The notes below the pieces were generated by a model, which was given only the letters and a program-made list of their open reading frames with translations, was not told where the DNA came from and searched no databases. A DNA stretch of 64,000 nt. It comes from Simmondsia chinensis. Its lineage: Eukaryota; Streptophyta; Magnoliopsida; Caryophyllales; Simmondsiaceae. The stretch's first letter is position 1. Every line of letters begins with the position of its first letter. Where the stretch lies: NCBI GenBank assembly GCA_018398585.1, contig JAGTTD010000010.1, forward strand, positions 24,313,739 to 24,377,738, written 5' to 3'. The translations under genes and the position numbers were made by a program. Positions 1 through 11,134 of the stretch are shown here, one piece after another.

Positions 1-427
1 GACCCACACATAGAATCCCTAGATTGGGTTCAAAAATAACGAAAATAGGGCAAGGAAAGAAAAGAGACACAAGGATTTACGTGGTTCAGTCGAAGCCTAC
101 GTCCACGGAGGGGGAGCAATGAATTTCACTATGAAAATCAGAGGTATTACAAGAGTGTTTCTCTCTCACTCTCACTCTTCTCTTTACTTGTTTTTCCTCA
201 CTTCGCTCTGCCTTTACAACAAGGGATCAGGCACTATTTACAGGCCTCCAAAGCAGAACATCCATGGAAGATCAAAAGCCACCGCATTACTACAGCCAGA
301 TGAAGGGCTGCAATAAATCTCCCCAGATGAAGAGTCTCAGCCATGTGAAGGGTCTTCTCTAGAAAATTCCAAAATATTCTAGACATTAAGGGCTGTTGGA
401 GAAGCCCAGAAGTCTCCAACCTCAACA
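1..427 (-). repeat. 3' LTR of copia A (cut by window edge)
   Basis: Aligns with 4970-5396 almost base for base, ending in the same CTCAACA. The start TGTTAAGT seen at 4962 is missing because the window begins here. The minus-strand TATA element that is intact in the other LTR (TATAAATAG) reads TGTAAATAG here (plus 234-242), one of several mutations separating the two LTRs. Confidence 0.92.
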
Positions 428-443
428 AATTTCCCCCTTGGAG
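428..443 (-). other. Polypurine tract of copia A
   Basis: On the minus strand a purine-rich run CCAAGGGGGAAATT ends exactly at the 3' LTR. This is the expected position of the plus-strand DNA primer and supports the LTR boundary at 427. Confidence 0.75.
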
Positions 444-508
444 ACGGATGTGGCTCACAAACAACCTCTGCTCATAGTAGCCCCCATGCTCCCCCTCAAA
501 CACCATCA

Positions 509-3500
509 TCAGGTGTTAAGTCCAACTAAAGTTGCACAGAGCTTCAGTTTATCAAGGGTCATGCCCTTCGTCAGCATATCCGCCGGATTCTCACTCCCAT
601 TGATTTTCTCCAAACACAGCTCCCCTTCTTCAAGAAAATAACGAATGAAGTGATATCGAATTTGGATGTGTTTGGTCCTGGCATGATAAGCAGCATTCTT
701 TGCCAGAAAGATTGCACTCTGAGTATCACTGTACAAAGTGCCCTTCTCCAGTTTCTTTCCCAGCTCTGTCAAGAAACTCTGTAACCATACCATCTCCATT
801 GCTGCTTAAGACATAGTAATGTACTCTGCTTCCGTTGTTGAAAATGCAACAACCTTCTGTAAACTTGAACCCCACAAAATGGCAGTACCACCTAATGTAT
901 ACACGTAACTGGTAGTACTCTTTCGACTGTCAATGTCACCAGTAAGATCAACCTCCACATAACCTTGCAAACTCTAACCAGCAGATGTAAAGTTAAGACA
1001 AACATCAGTAGTACCCCGAAGGTACCTCAAGATCCATTTCACTGCCTCCCAGTGCTGTCTTCCAGGATTGTTCATGAATCGGCTCACTACTCCCACTGCA
1101 TGGGCAATATCCGGTCGAGTACATACCATAACATACATGAGCGACCCAACAGCTAAGGCATACGGCACCCTACTCATCTTCTCACAATCTTCCTTTGACT
1201 TAGGTGCCTCATCTCGACTAAGTCAAAAATGATTTGCCAAAGGAGTGCTCACGGGTTTAGCTTTTTCCATGTTGAACTGCTTCAGAACTCGTTCAACATA
1301 CTCGGCTTGTGAAAACTTCAAGGTACCAGCGGTTCTGTTTCTTGTAATGCGCATGCCAAGGATTTGCTTTGCGGGTCCCAAATCCTTCGTGGCAAAGTGA
1401 CTCAATAGCTGTCTCTTCAAATTCTCAACTCCTCAATATCGGACCCAGCAATCAGCATATCATCGACGTATAACAACAGATTGATATATGAGGAGTCAAA
1501 GTTCTTGACAACAGTGGTCTGCTTGACATCTTGTATAACCGGCACTACTCATGAAACTATCAAACTTCTTATACCACTGTCTCGGAGCCTGCTTCAGGCC
1601 ATACAAACTTTTCTTCAGTTTACAAACCATATGCTCTTTCCCGAACTCTGCGAATCCCTCTGGTTGGTGCATGTAGATGTTTTCTTCCAAATCACGGTGC
1701 AAGAACGCAGTCTTCACATCTAACTACTCAAGATATAAATTTTCAGGTGCCACCAGCCCCAGAACAAGTCTGATAGTTGTAAGCTTCACCACAGGAGAAA
1801 AGATCTCAGAATAATAAATTCCCCCTTTTTTGCTGAAAATCCTTAACGACGAGCCTGGCCTTGAATCTCTTACTGCCGTCAGGTTCATCTTTCACTCGTA
1901 AACCCACTTGTTGTGCAAAGCCTTCTTTCCTGCTGGTAACTCTGTCAACTCCCAAGTCTAATTGTCGTGTAAGGATCTCATTTCATCTTCCATAGCAAGC
2001 TCCCACTTGCTGGCATGTTCATCTTCGAGGCTTTCATCAAAACTCTGTGATTCTCCTCCATCAGTCCATAGAATATAATTCAAAGATGGAGAATACCGAT
2101 CTGGAGGTCTGACAGTTCTTGTAGACCACCGCAAGGATGGAGCATGTGTACTCGGTTCTACTTCACTTGGAACTTCCTGCTGATTGACCGGCACTGGAGA
2201 GCTTATCGGTCCACTGAACTGAGAAGTGATATCAAGAAGTGGCTCCAAACTGACAAACTCTGGTCCATCCCGAACAGATCTCTCAGATTCTTTCTCTAGG
2301 TTGGCTCGATCTCGATGCAAAACTTTCTCATTGAACGTAACATTTTCGGTTTCTAACGATCTTCCGATTCTGTTCATCCCAAAACTGATAACCGAACAAC
2401 TCATCACCATATCCGATGAAGAAACATTTCTTAGACTTGGCTTCAAGCTTATTCCTGGCATCGGGATCAAGCAAGACATAAGATGTGCAGCCAAAGACCC
2501 GTAGATGAGTCAATTTCACCTCCTCGCCACTCCAAACTTCTTTCGGCAATCTGAAGCCTAACGGAACAGATGGACCACGACTGATAAGATAAACAACAGT
2601 ATTGATAGCATCTGCCCAGAACATCAGGGGTAGACCAGCATGCAGCCTCATGCTCCGAGCTCGTTCATTTAGGGTTTTGTTCATGCATTCAGCAACACCA
2701 TTAAGCTGAGGTGTCCACGGGGGAGGCTTCTCCAGTCATATTCCGTTTGCAGCACAGTACTTGATGAAGCCGCCATTAATGTATTCACCGCCAGTGTTCG
2801 AGCGCAAACATTTCAACTTGGAATCTGATTCCATCTCTGCCATGGCCTTCCATTTCTTGAATATTTCGAACACCTCTGACTCATGCTTCATAAAGTACCC
2901 CCAGACCTTCCTGCTGAAGTCATCAATAAAGGTCACATAAAAACGGGAACCGCCAAGGGAAGAGACTGGGGCAGGTCCCCAGATAGCAGTGTGCATCCAG
3001 CCACTTTGATCTCGGTGCTCGACCTTGCTTTGAAAAACTAACTTTCTTCTGCTTGCCAAAGATACAGCTTTCACACACGTCCCAAGGTCCACTGACGTCA
3101 AGTTTGGTAATTTCCCTTTTGCAGCAAGGATCTTCATGCCTTCTAACTTATATGCCCCATCCTGCAATGCCACAGTTCAGAGGTGTTCTCGGATTCTGCA
3201 ACAGCAACATTGTCAGCTGGTGTTGAGGCTAAACACAACGTGCCTGATTTCACACCACGGGCTAGCACCAGCGCACCCTTCGAAACCTTCCTCTTTCCAT
3301 CCGAGAAAGTAATAGAATGACCGCTATCATCTAACTGTCCCACAGAGATCAAGTTCTTTTTCAGTTTGGGCACATGTCTAACTTCAGTTAGAGTCCAAGT
3401 TGACCCATTCGGTAACATTATACAAACGTCACCTTTTCCCACGATGTCTAGTAGTTGACCATCAACTAAGTACACTTTATCGAAACTCCTGGCCACATAG

Positions 3501-4389
3501 TTTGTGATCACCTCCTGACACGAGGGAGTGTGAAAAGACGCACCGAAGTCTAAGACCCAATCATCGATTGGAGAATGTACAGCAAGAAGCAAAGCATCCT
3601 GTACTTCCTCGGTTATAGTATTGGCTGAGTCTGAGTCAGACTTCTTAGCAGCTTTACAATCTCGTTTGAAATGACCCAATTTTCCGCAATTCCAGCAAAT
3701 ATTTTTACGACCCATTCGACCTTTACTTCTCCCCCTAGGTCTAGACCTAGACCTACCTCTACGTGAATTTTTCTCAAAGTTTTGACCTCGGGTTTCAACA
3801 TTTAAGGCCGAGCTCGAAGCATTTGACTCGCCCCAGTCATGCCGGTGCACTTCTTCTAACAAAATTAAATCATGTATATTGTCATATTTTAACTTTTCTT
3901 TTCTCGCGGAATTGCTAACGGCCATTCTCATGGGCTCCCAGCTATTAGGTAACGACGCTAACATCAACTAATGCTCATATTTCATCATCAAAAAGTACTG
4001 ATTTGCTATGGTATTAAATGCATTAAAGTGTTAAGTAACAGGAGTACCTTCTGACATCTTCGGGTTGAGCAACTTTTTAATCAAATGTGCCTTATTGTTC
4101 GCTGATGGGTTTTCATACGTCCCTGAGAGAGCTGACATCAAGGCCGCCATTGTCTTCTCCTTAACGACGTTGTGAGCCATGGACCTAGGCAAAGTAAGAC
4201 GGATGACACCTAGAACCTGTCGATCCAACAATTCCCATTCCTCAACCTTCATATCTTCCAGCTTCTCCCCCAATAAAGGCAATGCAATTTTTTCCCACAC
4301 AAATAATCTTCAATTTGCATGCGCCAGTACCCGAAATCAGTGCCGTCAAATTTTTCGATACCTGAAATTTTTATATCCTCAGACTCCAT
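509..4389 (-). pseudogene. copia A gag-pol polyprotein remnant
   Basis: Minus-strand polyprotein broken by stops and frameshifts. The likely start is the ATG at 4387-4389 (MESEDIKISG), followed by a gag motif FDGTDFGYWRMQI and then a frameshift into 4300-4031. The 3967-3143 segment carries the CCHC knuckle CWNCGKLGHFKRDC, then a protease site reading LDFGAS, where copia proteases have DSG, so the active-site Ser is replaced by Phe. It ends in the pre-integrase motif LWHCRMGHIS. Integrase core is at 3173-2328, with LRSNTGGEY in place of the usual LRSDNGGEY. Reverse transcriptase fragments lie at 2060-974 and keep YVDDM near 1455-1472 and SLYGLKQAPRQW. RNase H ends at 509 with ADMLTKG. The gag segment has stop codons around 4030-3970. 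Family membership is certain; activity is excluded by the lesions. Confidence 0.92.
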
Positions 4390-4941
4390 CGAAAAATTTT
4401 ACTGTTGGGCTGAATTTTATTTTCAAAATAGGTCGGGTCAGATTTTTTTTTTTTTTTTTAAATACTCTGAAAATTTGGGCCTTTTGGACCGAGCCTTTTT
4501 TAAAAAATTTACCAGAGAAAAAGGAAAAAAAACAACATTTAAAATATTAGCTTAAAGTCAATGCCCATCCTCTCTCTCCTCTAATTCCTCTCTCTCTCTG
4601 TCGAGAAACTTCAACCTTCCCCCAAGAGCTCTCTCTCTTCAACACTTCACTCCCCAAATGAACATCCCCACTCAACGCCGAGAACCGATGGTCGATGTTC
4701 CCGACCACCACGTATGACCTTTGTCACCAAGGGTCGAAAAACACTAGATCTGGCCGGAGACCACCAGATCTATCCACCTCTGTCACCGCTACGACCACTC
4801 AGCAGCACGAACTAGCAGATTTGGGCTGGAGACCACCAGATCCGTACACCTTTGACAATCGAGAGCACCGCCGAAGCACCACCGAGGTTCGTTCGTCCTC
4901 TTTCTTCCTCCTTCACCTCTATCAGACCCGATTTGGGTCTA
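4390..4941 (-). other. copia A 5' leader
   Basis: Untranslated sequence between the primer-binding site and the gag ATG. It holds a run of about 18 T on the plus strand (4442-4459) and CT-rich microsatellite-like tracts (4568-4635). Short open frames in it have no recognisable content. Confidence 0.6.
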
Positions 4942-4942
4942 G

Positions 4943-4957
4943 AATGGCTCTGATACA
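4943..4957 (-). other. Primer-binding site, tRNA-Met type
   Basis: The plus strand ATGGCTCTGATAC is the complement of TATCAGAGCCAT, the plant initiator tRNA-Met primer site. It lies 5 bases inside the 5' LTR. The first bases (usually TGG) are mutated. Confidence 0.8.
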
Positions 4958-4961
4958 TAGT

Positions 4962-5396
4962 TGTTAAGTGACCCACACATAGAAACCCTAGATTGGGTTC
5001 AAAAATAACGAAAATAGGGCAAGGAAAGAAAAGAGACACAAGGATTTACGTGGTTCAGCCGAAGCCTACGTTCACGGAGGGGAAGCAACGAGTTTCACTA
5101 TGAAAATCAGAGGTATTACAAGAGTGTTTCTCTCTCACTCTCACTCTTCTCTTTACTTGTTTTTCCTTACTTCGCTCTGTTTTTGCAACAAGGGATCAGG
5201 CCCTATTTATAGGCCTCCAAAGCAGAACAGCCATGGGAGCTCAAACGCCACCCCATTACTGCAGCCAGATGAAGGGCTTCAATAAATCTGCCTAGATGAA
5301 GAGGCCCTGCCATGTGAAGGGTCTTCTTTAGAAAATTCCAAAATATTCCAGACATTAAGGGCTGTTGGAGAAGCCCAGAAGTCTCCAACCTCAACA
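4962..5396 (-). repeat. 5' LTR of copia A
   Basis: A 435-bp LTR with TG...CA ends (TGTTAAGTG to CTCAACA on the plus strand). A TATA box TATAAATAG is present on the minus strand (plus 5203-5211), consistent with transcription toward lower coordinates. Confidence 0.92.
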
Positions 5397-5546
5397 ATAT
5401 TATGAACCTATTAGAGTAAAATATAGATCTAATTAAATGGCTCAATTAGGACTGGGCTTTAGATTTAAAATTGAAAATTTTAAATTAGTATTCTGCTGCG
5501 CTGCTCAAACTGATCTAGGGAAAATTTTTGAAATATGTTCCCAACA
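5397..5546 (+). repeat. 3' portion of an L2-family copia LTR
   Basis: About 150 bp matching the reverse complement of 6320-6480, i.e. the last part of the long L2-family LTR, ending TTCCCAACA. The upstream part of this LTR is outside the window or removed by the copia A insertion. A primer-binding site follows directly. Confidence 0.75.
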
Positions 5547-6319
5547 ATTAGTGTCAGAACCAACTCTGAATATGTTCATGTTTGACATTAAAAATATCAG
5601 GTCTGATAAAATTAAAATATGTAAATTATGAAAATATGAAGTTGGGAATTTCATTAAAGCAAAAGACAATCCTTAATGCTGTTGTTAGAGAGTTTAATAA
5701 CAAGATTGAAGGTTCATTAAAGTTTTAAATTGTTTAGATTTTAGATGAGTCATGATTCAATCGAGGACATAATTCTAAATCGGATCTAATGATATTGGAT
5801 ATTCAAGGAGCTGAATAATTTAGATTATTAATCTATTGTGATTAGATTATGAACCAAAGTGTGAAATATTAAATTGTTGACTATTTTATGATAATCCAAA
5901 ATAAAGACTATGTAATTGGATTAGATGTTCAATTTTTAATCTAATAAGATTAAGATCACATTTATTTAATAAATAAAATAAAATAACATAAAATTAAAAT
6001 ATGGGAAGGTGCCCAGTGCCATTCCAATTTAATTAAATTTTTAATTGCATTATTTAAACAATTGAAATAAATAATTAATTAGGATGGGATCTTTACTAAC
6101 ATTATACAATAATATTTCTAAACCCATTTTAGAAAAATCTTTAATTAATCCAACCTATAGGCCTTAAGTGTTGTTATTCAAATTGTTTGATAACATGGCA
6201 TTTGTTAAATTTTAGTTCACATTCAATATTATTTAAATGAGTCAAATATTGTAAAAGATGTGAATAAAGTTATAAAGTCATATAACTTGGTGAAATATTT
6301 GATTTCGTCGAGTGGAAGA
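5547..6319 (+). other. L2-family copia leader, plus orientation
   Basis: Starts with a degenerate tRNA-Met primer site (ATTAGTGTCAGAACC) directly after the LTR end. The rest matches, in reverse complement, the minus-strand leader at 30741-30930 and 36157-36814. It is AT-rich and non-coding. It is cut at 6319 by the LTR of element B; GAAGA at 6315-6319 may be one copy of B's target duplication, but the partner copy is not seen. It contains the unoccupied equivalent (6243-6251) of the site where the MULE sits in B. Confidence 0.75.
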
Positions 6320-7755
6320 TGTTGGGAATATATTTCAAAAAAATTTCCTAAACGACTTCAGTAGTTGCGGCGGAATACCAATTTAAAGTTCTTAATGTTA
6401 AATCTGAAGCTTTGATCTAATTAAGCTATTTAACTAATCCAGATCTTACTCTAATAAGTTCATAATATGGCAAATGAAAAGAATTGAATAAAAATGTATA
6501 AATACAGTATTAAAATAAACGAAATAAAGAAAAATGAATTAAATATTATATATTTAATTAGACGTACCTGAAGTGTAAATCCCGAATCCAACTTGAAGAT
6601 CTGAAATTGAAAAAAGATTATCTTAAAAAATACCTCAAGGTTTTCTTTGCAATGACCTCTTTTACCACTGGAGTTTGGACTCCCAAAATATTTCATTTAA
6701 AAAAAATTTCGTAACAAAAATTTTCCATTAACCTTCTTGAAAATAATTTTTCAAAACAATTATAATGAATAATAATTTAGAAAATTCATGGGAGAATGTC
6801 AAGTTCCCAAACTTAAAAACATCAATCTCCTTCTCACGGCCAAAAGCCGCATATTTATAAAATTAAAAATGCCATGTGTCAGACCCTGATTCGCCTAGGT
6901 GAAATGATGCGGATAACCCAATTGGGCCGCCTAACACGCGGCATGTGTCGTGCGCTAGTTGGCCTGTTTATAGGGCCACGGATCGCCCCAGTGCCTGGCA
7001 TGGCCCAACACCGGCCGCACTTTGACCAGTCCCGCGCTCCTAGCGCAGGTCATGCCTTGCTATGCACAAGTTTTCCTTTTTTTGTTTTTTAGGTTTAAAA
7101 TCCTACATGCATAAAATTAATCTCACTAATATTATTTGATAAAATTAATTTATTCATCTTATGAGTAAAAATATATAATTTCATGAATTATATTTAGCAA
7201 AATTAATTTATTCATCTCATGAACAAAGAATTTTTCCCTTGAATTGAATTTAAATATTTTCAAACGACGGTTAAGTTGAGGCCTGCCAAAAGATCTCAAT
7301 GACTATCTAACTCTAGCTCCAAATGGATCAAATCTGATTATCATTTCATGATAACAATTGATTACCACTTAGTAAAACTTATTCCACTAAATAAGTTTTA
7401 TTGCACTCTAAAATTAAATTATTCACTCAAGAATTTTTCAAATAACTTTTATTACGACAATTAACCCCTCTATTAGATATTCGTGAGCAGAAGTAACTTT
7501 AACTATTATCGTTATTTTTTCATATCTCTTGCCATAGTTCCCGACTAGTCCTTCACAAAAAATTCAATAATACAGAAACAATTTTCATATTAATTCTAAA
7601 TGTCAAACATATGGAATACTTTGGCCAATGATTCTAGAATTTGTTCTTATATTTGCGAATCAACTAAGGGGATATTTTTATCTCATTAGAGACTATATAT
7701 TCTACATAAAACAACTATTCTCGCCACAATTCATGCCATTACCAAACGTACGTAA
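6320..7755 (-). repeat. 3' LTR of element B, first part
   Basis: Begins TGTTGGGAATAT (the reverse complement of the L2 LTR end) and runs to the CGTAA at 7751-7755 where the plus-strand L2 element is inserted. It continues at 16264. Together the parts make about 1.97 kb, the same length as the L2 LTRs at 7756-9685 and 14287-16258. Open frames within it, for example at 6874-7092, are not genes. Confidence 0.85.
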
Positions 7756-9685
7756 TGTTAGGAATGGTGTCCTGAAAATCCAAAGTTGTCCTGTATATGT
7801 GATTTTATTAATGAAAAAATTGAAGTTCCAGTCGTTTCCTTGTTAAATTTGTGTAAGCGAGCATTTACAATGCATGTGATTTTCCGTTCGGTAACATTCA
7901 TGAGATGGGTGTAGTCCTCAGACTATAATTTACATGTTTGTTTTAGGTGGTTTATGAGATTAACCCACAGATAGACTTGGAACAAATGGTATGGATTGCT
8001 GTTTGAAAAACTCGTAGTCAAAGACAAGTTTGGACCACTTGTATGCTAAGACTATAACATAATACTTTAGATGACTTGTTTTGGTCATGTGGATGGTGAT
8101 CCAAAAGCGTTAGGTTGGCGTGTTTAATAAGATTGATTCACTTAGTTAGACAATGTGAGTTGCTTGCTTCTAGATTAATAATGGAGATGAGTGACTCATG
8201 ATGTGTTGTTTGAATTACGACTGTAAATCCTGAGAGTATTCTTGACTTGTCCATAGAACGTTAGTTACTTTGGTGTACTATAAGTCAGGTCTAGACAAAT
8301 GACTGAATTCTCACGTACACAGGGTAGAGGCGTAAAGTGTGACAATGATCAGGTTTTCAATATAGAATCTACAGTTTCTTATGAGATACAGATGTCCCCT
8401 TAGTTGATTCGCAAGTGTTTGAATAGTTCGGAATCCTTGGTCAAAGTGTTTCAAGTGTTTGACATTTGGAATTTATACTGTGAATATGTTCAAGTATTAG
8501 GAAAAGGGCGAGTTGGGAACTCATGGATGAGCTATGAGAAAAATAATGGTAGCAGTTATAATTATTTTTTGTCATGGACATCTAGTGGAGGGGTTGTTGT
8601 CATCAATACCGTCTATTTGAAAAATATCGAATAAATAATTTAGTTGTAGAGTGCAGTGAGATTTATTTAGTCTAACTAAGTCCTATTAAATGGTAATTAA
8701 ATTTTATCATAGGATGGTTATTAATTTAACTCATTTAGAGCTAGATTTAAATTGTCTCTGAGGTCCTTATGCAAGCCTTTGATTTTATTGCGGTCGGAAA
8801 AATATTAAAGAATTCATGAGATGAACTATTTATAAGATGAGTAAATTTAAATTTGCCAAACATTATTCATGAGATGAATTAAATTTGCAAATTATAAAAT
8901 AAAATAGTTTTTTAAAATAAAATTCATAAAATGAATTTTTACTTGTGGGAAACGAAGCAAAAGAAAAAAAATAAATATCCAGCACAAGGATCGATCCGCA
9001 TATACGCGGATGGATTGTGCGCTGGGACTACCAAGGGGTGGATTCCCACCTTCAGGTGCAGACCAATCACCGCGTGCCAAGGCAAAAGACGCGTGGTTTT
9101 CCTTAAGTGAAATGCGTCGTTTTCATTGCTTTACAAACGAAGCGCTGCATTTTGTTTTCAATTTTTTGCATCCCACATCAAAATATTGGTTCTTTTTTAC
9201 TCTGGTAGCCTACTATAAATAGTGTTCCCAATTTCAAGGCTTGGTACTAATTCCAAAATTAAAAGTTTTTGAAAGTATTAACTATCGGAGACCATATTAG
9301 AGAAAATATTTACTTTGAAAATTTTCTTTCCTCAATTTAATAATTTTTCGTAGCCCACACTCTAGGTGTTTTCATGTCATTTCATATAAGATAGTTGGGT
9401 CTCGGTTTTCTCAGTTTTCTTGGAGTTCTTTATTATGGTATTCTTTATTATTTGAGCAATCCCAGGTATTTTCCTTTCCTTCTTTTTTACGTTTCTATTT
9501 ATTTACAGTTTTATTATTATGCTAGTTAGAGTTCATGTAATTTCTCTGAATGTATTACAGCTGAGTCCTGTAGATTTAAAATTTGGAATTTCAAATCAAC
9601 CTTAGGTTTAAAATTAAGAATTTTAAACCCTTTCGTTGCGTTAACTTTTTTAAATTAGGAAAATTTTTTAAAATTTATCCCAACA
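7756..9685 (+). repeat. 5' LTR of L2 copia
   Basis: A 1930-bp LTR, TGTTAGGAATGG to ATCCCAACA. A TATA box (TATAAATAG, 9214-9222) is followed by R/U5-like sequence. Pairs with 14287-16258. Confidence 0.93.
9214..9222 (+). promoter_or_regulatory. TATA box in L2 5' LTR
   Basis: TATAAATAG in the context CCTACTATAAATAGTG, about 470 bp before the LTR end. The matching site in the 3' LTR is TATAAATA at 15767-15774. This is the only promoter-like core motif of this strength in the LTR. Confidence 0.6.
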
Positions 9686-11134
9686 ATTGATATCTGAGCC
9701 AGGTTTTGATTACATTCATCATATGCGTAAATAGGTATAATAGGATCAAAATAAATAGATTTGTAATTTAATAAATTACGGACTTTATTAAAAAGGAAAG
9801 TTTGATTACATTTATAATATGCATAAATAGATATCGGTTTAAATTATTTAAATTAATATTGAATTAATAGTTAATTCTTATCTGTCAATTTATTAATTTG
9901 CACACATTTGTTCGTATGATGAGATTGTGCATTCTTAATCAAGATTTACGAAATATGAAAATTTTAATCTAGTAAGAGTGGATTCCATTATTATTAATTA
10001 ATTAAAAAAATTCTGATGTTGATGTTAGTGCCTGACATTAACACATGTCAACAGTCAGCGCTAATGTGGCGCTGATATCAGCAATTTTTAATTTAAAAAA
10101 ATTTTGGAAACATATAGACATCAATACTGATTTACATAATAATTAAAATTTAATTTTTATTAATTAATTTTATTTTAGAATGAGATTCTAAAGTAGATTA
10201 TGTGATAATCTAAGTTATAAGTTGATACTGTTTTAAATAAAAAAAATTAATTTTTATTAATTAATTTAATTTTAGAATGAGATTCTAAAGTAGATTATGA
10301 GATAATCTAAATTATAATTGGTATTGTTTCTAAATAAAAAATAAATTAGTTAATTTTATTAGTTAATTTATTTTTAGAATGAGTTTCTAAAGAAAATTAT
10401 GAGATAATCAAAGTTGTAAATGCAAGTTAATTAAAACCACTAGTTTATAAAAATTAAGCGGGAGCGAGGTTCAATTGTTGAAACCTTACGGTCTCCATTA
10501 CTTGTCCAGCATTATAGAAGATCGGTAGACCTCCCCACAGAGGATATTGGTTTGCAGATTACTGGATTAGACTTCTATTGTGATAAACCAAAGTGCAAAG
10601 AAGTGATGCAACCCCGCTGTCATGGAGTATTACGTGTATTTGTGTGGAGGTTTAAGTAATGGTTTGCACTTCACTAGCGCGATAAATTAGCCTCCCCAAG
10701 GAGCTCTGTCGTGTTACGTTAGAGACTAAGGTAAAGTAGTGAGTTAATCATGTTTAGTAAGAGTTACAAGAAAACATGTTAATTGAGAATAACTCTCACC
10801 CAAGCTAATTTCATGCAATCATGTTGCTGGGGAGTAAGGAGTGGTGTGTTTGGGTCATCATGGCATGCATGATAGTAAAGTTTTGCGAATACCTGACTTA
10901 TTGTGTATGCTAAAATAAATGAATATATATCTCTACATTATACATGACTCATGTTAGATAGTTACGCAAATGTTTGCATTTACAGTGTTTTCAAATGGCT
11001 GTGACTGGTGCAATTCATTAAATTCTGAAAGATAATGCTTTAAGTGTTTTCAAATGGTTGCGACTGGTGTACTTCATTAAATTCTAAAAGATAATGCTTT
11101 AAGTGGACCAAATTACTTTGCCTAAAAAAACAAG
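9686..11134 (+). other. L2 copia leader with primer site and internal repeats
   Basis: Begins with a primer-binding site ATTGATATCTGAGCC (tRNA-Met type, mutated). It contains three tandem copies of a roughly 100-bp AT-rich unit (10150-10430; marker TGAGATTCTA at 10181 and 10278, TGAGTTTCTA at 10380). A pair of GC-rich self-complementary motifs follows (10531-10544 and CTCCCCAAGGAG at 10692-10703). A 59-bp duplication lies at 10985-11102. The gag start would be near 10995 (MAVTGAIH then stop), but most of gag is missing. Confidence 0.7.

Larger units (their letters stand above)
1..5396 (-). mobile_element. Ty1/copia LTR retrotransposon A, degenerate
   Basis: This is a nearly full-length copia element read on the minus strand. 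LTRs lie at 1-427 (3' LTR) and 4962-5396 (5' LTR), and the interior order gag, protease, integrase, reverse transcriptase, RNase H is that of copia. A tRNA-Met-type primer-binding site sits just inside the 5' LTR and a purine-rich tract just inside the 3' LTR. The window starts about 8 bases inside the left LTR (position 1 aligns with 4970), so the left target duplication cannot be seen. The element interrupts an L2-family LTR whose tail resumes at 5397. Coding is broken by many stops and frameshifts, so it is not autonomous. Confidence 0.93.

Noticed and set aside
9010..9222. Small proteins in L2 LTRs (9010-9222, 15468-15790)
   Set aside because: They lie across the TATA-box region of an LTR and are not kept in the same length between the two LTRs.
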